Virus record (IMG/VR): IMGVR_UViG_3300050821_005455
Location: 1 to 61,395 of that record
Strand: one strand, 5' to 3'
Length of the DNA stretch: 61,395 nt
From: a virus
Shown: one piece after another, positions 36,001-41,722 of the stretch
Numbering within the stretch: the stretch's first letter is position 1
How the letters are laid out: each line of letters starts with the position of its first letter
Notes under the pieces: generated by a model
What the model was told of the DNA's origin: nothing
Database searches by the model: none
The model's input: the letters and a program-made list of their open reading frames with translations, nothing else
Translations under genes and position numbers: made by a program

Positions 36001-36138
36001 GGGAAGGGACTGGTAAGCTCTTTCCGCAATCACTTCCGGAACCAGGCCGAAGCGGTGAATGGCGTACGCTTGCCGCCGGGGTTGGGAAATTTGCGGGACA
36101 CGTACGGCGGGAATCCTTCAGAGGAAGATCAGCAATGA
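30034..36138 (+). CDS. Giant polyvalent ejected protein
   Basis: 2,034 residues. Two copies of a short motif, GNAWLDSFG (7-15) and GNSWLDQFG (85-93), lie in a Pro-rich N-terminus. A pyrophosphatase-like segment surrounds residues 668-700 (DYGEFTGHTGADGDNVD; D686, D688, D691). A zinc-protease-like HEMTH is at 985-989. PLQRFG at 1343-1348 is the core of the PLxRFG domain of large polyvalent phage proteins. The long helical C-terminus (1540-2034) has hydrophobic stretches. I infer a virion protein injected with DNA that carries several enzymatic activities. No RNA polymerase motifs were found. Confidence 0.8.
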   Translation: MADQSTGNAWLDSFGPDTPPPGQPSNPPSASSQSAPPNLPPGAHDVEEVPTGNQAQVDRWKKTGKGPDGKPHPAMVLDTQAPTTGNSWLDQFGAESPPEPPPPAPPTPPPGLWDRAKAAAGEAYQGAVDATSRGMDQFHQADLSAGSKLHEPISGEDGLFTRFAKNYVQSRDSANQQMQEAGNFEANSGAGAVDPRNVAAFAAKASLALLNEGFSMTGIPAAITTLMSQPTQQLLDAGADALNKSGMVKQGAAGEKGFGITTGDVTQAAVSGGDLLDQVYQNIVPIGPHMLREGETVQHAAQAAEPVAPPGTLAGRRARFDIQENPETMMEHAQAAAMKTVEAAGGDKLSQVVAATDVNATMGAHYHAGEYEGHVATRHAQVAEEAEAEAAQAAEEQRNNAFEQFQASDAGKAAAGKTPDDIWAEHEGEQQAAKETDFGKALNQKGEQEIERGETLVAGAEKGGATEPGPTIGEALPEEIVKALRSLQERRATEAPESTIPKEVAARIKAATPEGEDFKPLLPGARGEEPPASVKASPLAARRAAAEAPPKVSPEDAAMAGAKEVQAARDAAKQFPEALKGPAPEPEIVLAEQPKPVKTPTAEQSEPVKPATLADKRMQAIKAAAEKRQMAAPTPEMKAESPEPVVGATKIAGEPVAIQVPRGQVRNGGRKLEADYGEFTGHTGADGDNVDVLIGQHPSDKHFIVDHLDSDGVFEQHKVLSNFSNKLEAMRAYRAQYPDNPQPHVSEINSTQLKGWLNAPERMRDGPFDVTGTARASAHAQGETAGIKGRARFREAPTEVNGSGESSASLEAIRRNNLETAEGRTRHQIDPDGNAMPLTGVDAVDAKAPKGHIIVQGNGEGGHKILDRGGLSQLHANGLLNRARATGGLEQHPGTFRDHVAADNARARPVSRLEAQRTLSPFLDKVGRKNVEVHQDVSTLPDNLKRDIVAGNHSPRGVYDPNTDTVHIIAGAHDSHADVLKTAVHEMTHKGLSAVFENDAEYTRTMNDVYRGATDRKWLNDYAAQHNIDARTRSGRQLLADEYAAHLAENVDKDPSVWQKIVDGVRAGLRKMGVVRDWNDNDIRALVRRAQSALVQHDPDAAAAFKDKGIRYAEQDEGAPKVPDDHPLAVAHKLGKTMEDQANYNPGFVRSRLDYLEKKGVSQPDNGLQFLGLRNLKDMNVAARMPDVEKFIRTHDQMTGRRGQIMEERAATTRDWSRWISKNKEQGKNLGELMHSSTLAGVDPSKPFKERWPGSADVTQQAADKMRKTYYDKASKVYNALDPKGKELFNKVRDDYSQHRQQVFDALERRINESAAADTTKKSLVTALRQKFESGRVQAPYFPLQRFGDHWGAAKDADGNTVSFSRFETSGEKKAWLAEMKNAGYDVKGGERMDSKSMMEQINPDFVKKVTQLAKEADPSGELADSIWQEYLRAMPEMSMRKHFIHRQGRLGYSMDAMRAYSYNSFHGSHQLARLEYGNRLDNHIEQIKQQAQALNDADPSSADAKWANATAREMQRRYDWIKNPRASSWASALTKFGFGWYLGAAPATAFRIFSQNPMIASPVLASYHGQIGATKELSRASAQWALSRGGLGDTLRGDERKAFDTARDMGVFSSTATQDLASSSAGGNITGWRAAVYREMGRMFNAMEHHNRQTTYLAAYRLGKQQGMDHDTAVEHATDRTWDSHFDYTNANRPRVLQNDFAKVAFLFKQYSWGITYRLARDARDMLNNDPSMTDADRSIARKTFAGMLSRQMIWGGMTGLPLYWAARAGINAMLGDKDQPYDVDAALHNHLEQSLGHWAADSIMTGPMGATTGASLASGASYNDLWYRPPAMDENASGTWSDLTGQFMGAIPQIGAQFAQGAQMIHDGNTERGFEHFLPPALSGVAKAIRYAKQGVTNLSGESVMKPEELNSYDLALQALGMTPQKVADRYAQNTTLKNISKEIMARKTFLTNSLERAASMDDDKEVAALQAQIEHFNNENPGVAIGGKGLVSSFRNHFRNQAEAVNGVRLPPGLGNLRDTYGGNPSEEDQQ

Positions 36139-36572
36139 TGGATGCAAAACTTATCGCCGACATCGAAGCAGCGGAAGGCTGCAAGCTGACTGCGTACAAG
36201 GACAGCCTAGGCTTTCCGACAATCGGGTATGGCCATCTTCTTGACAATTCGATATCGTGGGATGGCTACACAATTACGCAGGCACAGGCCGATGCGTTTT
36301 TAGAGTCGGACGTCCAAAAGTGGGCGATATGGGCGCAGTCTCTTCCAGAGTGGCCGGATCTCGACACGGCGTGCCGCAAGAATGCTGTTATTGAGCTGGC
36401 ATTCAACATGGGAAAAAAGTGGCTTCTGTTTGCGAACTGTCGAGCCGCTATCGAGCGCCAAGATTGGCAGGCCGCGCACGATCAGCTGCTTTCTAGTCTG
36501 TGGGCCAGTCAAGTACACGCGACACGAGCGAATCGCCTCGCCGGGTATCTGTTGACGGGAGAGTACCCATGA
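36135..36572 (+). CDS. Endolysin, GH24 lysozyme
   Basis: 145 residues, T4-lysozyme/lambdoid R type. The catalytic triad E14-D23-T29 is visible in EGCKLTAYKDSLGFPTIGYG. No signal-anchor sequence, so it needs a holin for release; it hydrolyses peptidoglycan glycosidic bonds. ATGA overlaps link it to the giant gene and to the holin candidate. Confidence 0.9.
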   Translation: MMDAKLIADIEAAEGCKLTAYKDSLGFPTIGYGHLLDNSISWDGYTITQAQADAFLESDVQKWAIWAQSLPEWPDLDTACRKNAVIELAFNMGKKWLLFANCRAAIERQDWQAAHDQLLSSLWASQVHATRANRLAGYLLTGEYP

Positions 36573-36769
36573 AGACCGTGCGTGACTGGAGAGACCATGC
36601 GATTGCGATTGCCTTAGTAGCAGTCCTGACAATCGCCACCGTCTATCTCTTCAAGTTCCACTCCGACATGACCTTCGGCGGTTGGGTTACTCTCGTCGGG
36701 ACTCTCGTGCCGCTCTTCCATTGGCTCTCGATTTTTGATGACAAACGTCCCGACGCTGGAGATAAATAA
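36569..36769 (+). CDS. Holin candidate
   Basis: 66 residues with two hydrophobic segments (AIAIALVAVLTIATVYLF, about 11-28, and GGWVTLVGTLVPLFHWL, about 37-53) and charged ends, directly between the lysozyme and spanin genes. A class II-like holin topology; the assignment rests on size, topology and neighbours. Confidence 0.75.
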   Translation: MKTVRDWRDHAIAIALVAVLTIATVYLFKFHSDMTFGGWVTLVGTLVPLFHWLSIFDDKRPDAGDK

Positions 36770-37275
36770 TGCTCGCTTTGCTCAAACTCGTGCCGCTGAA
36801 GGACTGGATCTATTTGTCCCTCATTGTAGCCTTATTGGGTGGTTTCGTATCGTATACGATACATGAGCGCGACATCGGTAAAGCCCATGAGCTAGCCGTC
36901 CTCAAGAAGTCTAGCGACGAATTGCAGGCAAAGGCCGCCGCGCATGTCGCTCAAGTTGCCAAGGCCTATTCGACCGCGTCAATCTCAAACTTGGAGACTC
37001 TCAATGCACAGCTCAAAACTGCTTCTGATCAGCACGATTCTGACGCTCAGCGCCTGCGCGAGTACGACGCCTATCGCCGTGCCCACCCAGCAGTGGCAAG
37101 TGCCCAAACCGGATCCGGAACTGGCGGCCAAGGAGGAAGCGGCGCAAACCAAGATGACGGACAGCTTAGCAGCTTGGAGCAAGTGGCTCTCGGCCTTGCC
37201 ACAGCCGGCCGCGAAGTAAACGCTGCACTCGGCGCTTGCATGGCGGACCGCAACGCATTGACAGGGAAGCCATGA
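36769..37275 (+). CDS. i-spanin (Rz-like)
   Basis: 168 residues. N-terminal membrane anchor (about 12-32, WIYLSLIVALLGGFVSYTI), then a periplasmic coiled coil with many Ala/Gln/Lys, and a Gly-rich linker. A second lysis gene is embedded in its +1 frame (37004-37219), the classic Rz/Rz1 nested arrangement. Start codon overlaps the holin stop (TAATG). Confidence 0.85.
   Translation: MLALLKLVPLKDWIYLSLIVALLGGFVSYTIHERDIGKAHELAVLKKSSDELQAKAAAHVAQVAKAYSTASISNLETLNAQLKTASDQHDSDAQRLREYDAYRRAHPAVASAQTGSGTGGQGGSGANQDDGQLSSLEQVALGLATAGREVNAALGACMADRNALTGKP
37004..37219 (+). CDS. o-spanin (Rz1-like lipoprotein), nested in the i-spanin gene
   Basis: 71 residues in another frame wholly inside the i-spanin gene. 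N-terminal signal with a lipobox (LTLSAC) so the mature chain starts at Cys near residue 18; Pro-containing mature part as in Rz1. GGAG eight bases upstream. Together the two proteins fuse inner and outer membranes, which implies a Gram-negative host. Confidence 0.85.
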   Translation: MHSSKLLLISTILTLSACASTTPIAVPTQQWQVPKPDPELAAKEEAAQTKMTDSLAAWSKWLSALPQPAAK

Positions 37276-37565
37276 GTGACGAAATTGTATCGCTGCTCTG
37301 CGAACTAAGAGAAGGCCAAGGACGTATCGAAGCCAAGGTAGACGGCACGATGAAGTGGATGGAGCAGCACGCCAAGGACGATAAAGAAATGGCCGCGAGC
37401 ATTCGCACCCTTGAAATCTCGCCGCTGGCGGGACAGGTTAAAGCTCTGGAGCTTTCCCAAGCTCGACAGAAAGGAGCCATGCGGGTCCTTGCGGGCGTTG
37501 GCAGTCTGCTTGGAGCTGGCATCGGATACGCCGTGGATCTTTTCACACGAGGCGGGCACCACTAA
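37272..37565 (+). CDS. Small membrane protein of the lysis cassette
   Basis: 97 residues. A helical N-terminal domain (1-70) of coiled-coil character is followed by one hydrophobic segment (MRVLAGVGSLLGAGIGYAVDLF). ATGA overlap with the i-spanin gene. Could be a tail-anchored antiholin or regulator; no family recognised. Confidence 0.65.
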   Translation: MSDEIVSLLCELREGQGRIEAKVDGTMKWMEQHAKDDKEMAASIRTLEISPLAGQVKALELSQARQKGAMRVLAGVGSLLGAGIGYAVDLFTRGGHH

Positions 37566-38123
37566 ATGCTCGACAAGCTGCTAGAGATTCTTCAGGCAGT
37601 TTGGACGTCGCTAGTTCCGTGGGTTGTCATGATGCCCTTCGAGCAAGGCGTGCATCTACGGCTTGGCAAACCGATTCGCGATCTGAAGGAGCCTGGCTTC
37701 TACTGGTGCCTCCCCTTCAATCTTGATGTTGTGCTCAAGGATAACATAGTGCCGAGAACGTCGAGGCTCTCCGGTCTTTCTACGACCACCGCCGACGGTC
37801 ACAGCATCGGCTTTGACGTTGTGGTCACCTGGAGCATCGCCAATGTTCGTAAGGCACTTCTGGAAGTAAATGACCTCGACGATGCCATCGCAGATACTTG
37901 CGCCGGAATAATCGGAACGGAGCTTGCTGACGCTGAATGGAGCGCCATATGGCACGGCAAGGCGACTGAAAATCTCGCGAACGTCTGCCGCAAGCGTGGG
38001 TGGAAGTGGGGCGTCGAGGTACATGCCGTTCAGCTTGTAGGCGTAGCCCGGGTCCGTAACCTGCGGATTTCCGTGGGCGGAGAGGGCTCTAAACACACGC
38101 ACTTTCATGGGACAGGAATTTAG
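37566..38123 (+). CDS. SPFH/Band-7 domain protein
   Basis: 185 residues. Membrane-associated N-terminus (ILQAVWTSLVPWVVMMPF), then EQGVHLRLGKPIRDLKEPGFYWCLPF, the start pattern of stomatin/prohibitin/HflK-type domains, and DVVVTWSIAN further on. Such proteins form membrane microdomains and control membrane proteases. It is the last rightward gene, beginning on the base after the preceding stop. A role in lysis timing or superinfection exclusion is inference. Confidence 0.8.
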   Translation: MLDKLLEILQAVWTSLVPWVVMMPFEQGVHLRLGKPIRDLKEPGFYWCLPFNLDVVLKDNIVPRTSRLSGLSTTTADGHSIGFDVVVTWSIANVRKALLEVNDLDDAIADTCAGIIGTELADAEWSAIWHGKATENLANVCRKRGWKWGVEVHAVQLVGVARVRNLRISVGGEGSKHTHFHGTGI

Positions 38124-38314
38124 CTGCCTGCTTTGGCATCAGACTGTGAGTTAAACTCGCCGTGGGCCTCTTGCAGCCCTACAACTATCCTAAGTAGATC
38201 GCCCGCTAGGCGCTTGGCATGGCATTCGCGGCAGACCTTTTTGCGATGCGACGTTGGGTTCTCGCGGTCGCGCAATACGGCTTCGCGTTCTCGGCAGGCT
38301 ACGCATTTAGCCAT
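38120..38314 (-). CDS. Small zinc-finger protein with SQSDA tail
   Basis: 64 residues from the ATG preceded by GGAGGAAC. CVAC (near 4-7) and CREC (near 29-32) form two Cys pairs as in a DksA/TraR-like or zinc-finger fold. C-terminus NSQSDAKAGS matches that of the junction-spanning gene. Its stop overlaps that of the convergent Band-7 gene. Confidence 0.75.
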   Translation of the reverse strand: MAKCVACREREAVLRDRENPTSHRKKVCRECHAKRLAGDLLRIVVGLQEAHGEFNSQSDAKAGS

Positions 38315-38334
38315 GCTCAGTTCCTCCGCTGTGT

Positions 38335-38724
38335 TCAAAGCTCATCGCACTTAGGCTCCCGAGTCCCGTACCGCTGATGCACCTTGGCGGCTGAGAGTCC
38401 CGGAAGATTGCTCTCGAAGTCCATCTTCTTCCCCAAAGGCTTCTGCGCGGCAGGGTGCGGTGTTCGGCCCTCGAGCGGCGCGTTGCGGCGCTCTTGCTGG
38501 AGCTCGAAGAGATACACTTCCCATTGAGGGTAGGCCTTCGCCAAGGGGCTTTCACTCCAATCGATGGTCTGCTCAAGGGGGTGCCCAGCGCGCGGCGCCA
38601 TCTCAGTCTCTGGGCCTCTGGGGTAGCGGCCAACGATAGTTTTGAAGTCTTGATCGGCCTTCGAGATTACAGGAGGGCTGCGGTCCGTAAAGAAGCCACC
38701 GGGCGCCGGCTTTGGTTGCCGCAT
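38335..38724 (-). CDS. Hypothetical Pro-rich protein with HPAA motif
   Basis: 129 residues, basic and Pro-rich at both ends, with TPHPAAQKPLGKKM near residue 90: the same motif as the small head-region proteins of the other arm. AGGAGG site. The start lies inside the 3' end of the helicase gene (58-base overlap). Function unknown. Confidence 0.65.
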   Translation of the reverse strand: MRQPKPAPGGFFTDRSPPVISKADQDFKTIVGRYPRGPETEMAPRAGHPLEQTIDWSESPLAKAYPQWEVYLFELQQERRNAPLEGRTPHPAAQKPLGKKMDFESNLPGLSAAKVHQRYGTREPKCDEL

Positions 38725-40145
38725 AGAAATTCCTCCTTCTTCCGTTTAACAATAGACACCTGGGCGGCTAGAGCCTGTTCCCCCTTGAAATCGATTATCG
38801 ACAACGCATCATCATCCAAAGTGTTGACGCAATGCAAGTGGTGAATGCGGTAGGAGTCGTCCCCCTCGGCGCGGCGGTGTCCGCCTATCACTCGGCCGTT
38901 GAGCTGGTCGTAGAATTCTCTATTGGGTGAATACCCGAACCAACAAACATGCCGACAGCCGGCGACATAAAGATCATTGAGGCCGTGACCCGCTGAGGCG
39001 GGATGCATAATGCCGACACGAATTCGGCCAGTTCGCCAAGCGTCGAGAGATGCGTTGGTCCGTATGATTCCAACCCCCTGAACTCCGTTCCGCTCCAGCG
39101 AGGCTTGGATGCGCTCGACGTCATGAACAAAACCGTATCCGATAAGGACAGGCCGCGGGAGAGCTTCCAAAAGTTCCAGCAGAGCCTCAATCTTTGCATT
39201 GTGGACAGCATGCCAATCCCTCTTCTCATCGTAGACCGCACCGTTGGACATCTGCAGTAGTTTGCCCCACAGGACGCCGGCGTTGACCGCGGTGATGGTT
39301 TCGCCTCCAATGTCGATGACGCTCTCGCGCGCCATCTTCGAATAGAGCTTCTGCTCTTTGTCGCTGAGCGACACCTTGATGATGTTGCGCGGCACTTTGG
39401 GGCGCGTGTCGCGCATCACGAAGGTCACGTCGGCGATCAGTGCGTCGATTTTCTCCGCCGATCCAGCCCGAAGCTCGTACGACGGAACGCCATCGAGAAC
39501 GCTCTTGCTATAAAATTTTTCCAGATACTGATTTTCACTCGTACTCAAACGTCCACCGCCGTCAACCAGAAAATACTGGGACCAGAGATCCCGGTACCCG
39601 TTTGGCATGAGCGAGCCGGTAAGCAGGTAGCATCGAGAGAAGAGGCGCCGTAGCCGTCGTATAGACTTGAACCGGTGCGACGTCTGAGACTTGAAGCTCT
39701 GCGACTCGTCGAGAATGACGGTGTCCCACTTCCACTTACGGTACTGTGTCCGGATCGGTTTGCCCTTGTCATCTGTACCGGCGATCCGGATGAACTGCTC
39801 TTCGAGCCAGCAGAGGTTGTCTCGGGAGATGACCCAGATGTCTGCCTCATCGCAATTAAGCGCTTCAAGACGCTGGGAGGGACTCCCCACGATGCGTCGT
39901 ACACGGAGACCGGAAAGGTGTTCCCACTCCTTGACTTCCGTGTTCCAGACTCGGTCGGCGATGAGTCGGGTTCCGACGACGAGCGTTCGGTGAGCGTCAA
40001 AGGATTGAAGGAGCTCGAGAATTGCAGTGCAGGCGACGACCGTTTTGCCAACCCCCACGTCACACCATAGGACCCCGGATAAATTACGTTTGACGAATCG
40101 GACGGCTTCTTGCTGTTCATTGGTTAGATCGAAGTAGGTTTTCAC
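38667..40145 (-). CDS. SNF2-type DEAD-family helicase
   Basis: 492 residues, GTG start. Motif I WCDVGVGKT (27-35), motif II DESQ (146-149), motif III LTGSLMPN, and a C-terminal domain ending in the motif VI-like FYDQLNGRVIGGHRR. Belongs to the phage SF2 helicase group that sits with VRR-NUC nucleases and family A polymerases. Probably acts in replication fork restart or recombination. Confidence 0.85.
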   Translation of the reverse strand: MKTYFDLTNEQQEAVRFVKRNLSGVLWCDVGVGKTVVACTAILELLQSFDAHRTLVVGTRLIADRVWNTEVKEWEHLSGLRVRRIVGSPSQRLEALNCDEADIWVISRDNLCWLEEQFIRIAGTDDKGKPIRTQYRKWKWDTVILDESQSFKSQTSHRFKSIRRLRRLFSRCYLLTGSLMPNGYRDLWSQYFLVDGGGRLSTSENQYLEKFYSKSVLDGVPSYELRAGSAEKIDALIADVTFVMRDTRPKVPRNIIKVSLSDKEQKLYSKMARESVIDIGGETITAVNAGVLWGKLLQMSNGAVYDEKRDWHAVHNAKIEALLELLEALPRPVLIGYGFVHDVERIQASLERNGVQGVGIIRTNASLDAWRTGRIRVGIMHPASAGHGLNDLYVAGCRHVCWFGYSPNREFYDQLNGRVIGGHRRAEGDDSYRIHHLHCVNTLDDDALSIIDFKGEQALAAQVSIVKRKKEEFLCGNQSRRPVASLRTAALL

Positions 40146-40437
40146 GGTCGTGTAAAATGGCGCGGAAATCTTCTATGGAATCAAGCCAGAGGACATCGAG
40201 CCCCGCGGCCCGCATGGCGTTGATCTCGTCCCACTGGAGCTTCGTTGGTTCGCAGAGCTGGCGCTTGAACTCGATCCAGAAGATGTAGCCGCCCTTGGCG
40301 AACCACCGGTCCGGTGCTGAGCGACGCCCGGCGTGCTTGAACTTTCGAGTGAGCCAATCGGCGCGCTTAGCGAGCTTGATCGCTGCGTCTTCAAGATCGG
40401 TCTCCAGCTCGAAGATTTGGTCGCCGGGCATCCACAT
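40117..40437 (-). CDS. VRR-NUC nuclease
   Basis: 106 residues, the usual length of a stand-alone VRR-NUC domain. The core SAPDRWFAKGGYIFWIEFKR carries the PD-(D/E)xK residues D43, E56 and K58, followed by a conserved Gln. It likely cleaves branched or flap DNA and works with the SNF2 helicase whose start it overlaps. Confidence 0.85.
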   Translation of the reverse strand: MWMPGDQIFELETDLEDAAIKLAKRADWLTRKFKHAGRRSAPDRWFAKGGYIFWIEFKRQLCEPTKLQWDEINAMRAAGLDVLWLDSIEDFRAILHDRENLLRSNQ

Positions 40438-40443
40438 CTAGCT

Positions 40444-40839
40444 TCACGCGGCAATTTCCCTAAGGAATACGAACGCCTCAGGGAATGATTTCAAGATCTT
40501 ATGGGAATGTCCAATCAGCCACGGGCTCGGCCGATCGTCCGGGCACACTGTAATGACTTGTCGACTGAACGGAGGGCTGTACCCGGCGTAAACCTCCATG
40601 CCCGTGCCCCAGCTCGGCCGCGCCGCGTTGACTAAGAGTATGTGTGCCTGCCTGATGTCCTCCATATCGCCTGCGATGATCTGGAACACGCTCTCAGCTT
40701 CCTTGCCGCGGTAATCTCGGCGCATAGGGTCCAAGAAGTTGTAAAGCCCGGCCAGTTCCTTCTTCGCCGCCTCACGCCAATCCATCGCCTCGGCATCCGA
40801 CAACTTATTGATCCCGCCGCACAGATAAATGGTTTTCAT
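40444..40839 (-). CDS. Nucleoside 2-deoxyribosyltransferase-like protein
   Basis: 131 residues. YLCGGINKLS at the start, FLDPMRRDYRG in the middle and ILLVNAARPSWGTGMEVYAG match the Rossmann-like fold of nucleoside 2-deoxyribosyltransferases, with the catalytic-glutamate region in GTGMEVYAG. Enzymes of this family swap or hydrolyse the base of deoxynucleosides or their monophosphates. ATGA overlap with the DpdA-like gene upstream links the two. Confidence 0.75.
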   Translation of the reverse strand: MKTIYLCGGINKLSDAEAMDWREAAKKELAGLYNFLDPMRRDYRGKEAESVFQIIAGDMEDIRQAHILLVNAARPSWGTGMEVYAGYSPPFSRQVITVCPDDRPSPWLIGHSHKILKSFPEAFVFLREIAA

Positions 40840-41579
40840 CCTAATAACTCCATGTTTTGGTAATCGTCGATCACTTCTCTATTCCATCGGTTGGCGCTGG
40901 CATGCCGCTCAGTGCGCTCCATTATAATCAAAGCGCGCATCGCTTTCGAGTGCGGCAAATAAGTCCCCTTCCAGGCCTTGTCTATGCCCACATTGCGGGC
41001 GACTTTGCAACTGTCTCCAGACGCCAGAGGTAGTTTGCTGAATACTCCGGGATTGAGCATTCTGAGGCCGTGCAATTTGGTCAGCGGGCGGCCTTCCTTG
41101 TCAGTCACAACATCCATAGCCTGGGCCATGCGAGCCCACCACTTTTTACCCCCGATTCTGGCAAACTCGCCGCTGGAGCCAAGCGCTATACGAGGCCAAA
41201 CGAGGAGCCTCTCCAATCGGGCGAGCGACTCGTGCATGTGCCAAACCGGTACGGATTGCGCCGGGGGCAGGAACCACCAGTCGGCGATGAGTGCGTCATT
41301 CTCCTTCTCGGAGCCGTCTATCTTGTCAGGTACGACGCACCACTCTACGGCCGGGTGCCGAAGCCATGTCTCGCACCAGGCTCCGTAACCTTTGAAATCA
41401 TGCGGTTTGCCCTGCCGCCACGCCGAGAAAGCTCCATTGTCTAATACTACCGACTGACAAATCTCAGCAGCGAGCTCTATCTGCTCCGGATGCTCGAAGC
41501 TAACCATGGCGTGCCGCGCAGCGAAACTCTTCACCATGTCCGCGGCGGGGGTTAGCGGCGTGCCGTGGTAGTGAATCAT
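40836..41579 (-). CDS. TGT/DpdA-like base-exchange enzyme
   Basis: 247 residues. VVLDNGAFSAWRQG (44-57) and CVVPDKIDGS (81-90) resemble the active-site strands of the DpdA branch of tRNA-guanine transglycosylases, which insert 7-deazaguanines into DNA; the later GLRMLNPGVFSKLPLASGDS and the WPRIALGSSGEFARI region fit the barrel. No queuosine-pathway synthesis genes are seen, so a deazaguanine would have to come from the host. The assignment to DNA rather than RNA modification is inference. Confidence 0.6.
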   Translation of the reverse strand: MIHYHGTPLTPAADMVKSFAARHAMVSFEHPEQIELAAEICQSVVLDNGAFSAWRQGKPHDFKGYGAWCETWLRHPAVEWCVVPDKIDGSEKENDALIADWWFLPPAQSVPVWHMHESLARLERLLVWPRIALGSSGEFARIGGKKWWARMAQAMDVVTDKEGRPLTKLHGLRMLNPGVFSKLPLASGDSCKVARNVGIDKAWKGTYLPHSKAMRALIIMERTERHASANRWNREVIDDYQNMELLG

Positions 41580-41722
41580 TTGAACGGAGCGAGTCGATGA
41601 TTGATTGCTGAGAGCGCGTCGAGCGCTGCTTGCGAGGCCCTACGATGTGAGCGTTCGAAGAGCGCCGCGCGGCTCTGCTCGTAGACCCACTTAAGCAACT
41701 CACGCATCTCGGTCTCGGTCAT
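41576..41722 (-). CDS. 48-residue helical protein
   Basis: ATG overlaps the DNA polymerase stop and its own stop overlaps the next ATG, so it is locked between the two. Sequence is one Arg/Ala/Glu helix (ETEMRELLKWVYEQSRAALF). Perfectly packed position argues it is real; function unknown. Confidence 0.65.
   Translation of the reverse strand: MTETEMRELLKWVYEQSRAALFERSHRRASQAALDALSAINHRLAPFK

Noticed and set aside
30034-36138. Virion RNA polymerase inside the giant protein (N4 type)
   Set aside because: The protein is shorter than N4 vRNAP, and none of its T7-like polymerase motifs could be found in the reading by eye; pyrophosphatase-like, protease-like and PLxRFG segments fit better.
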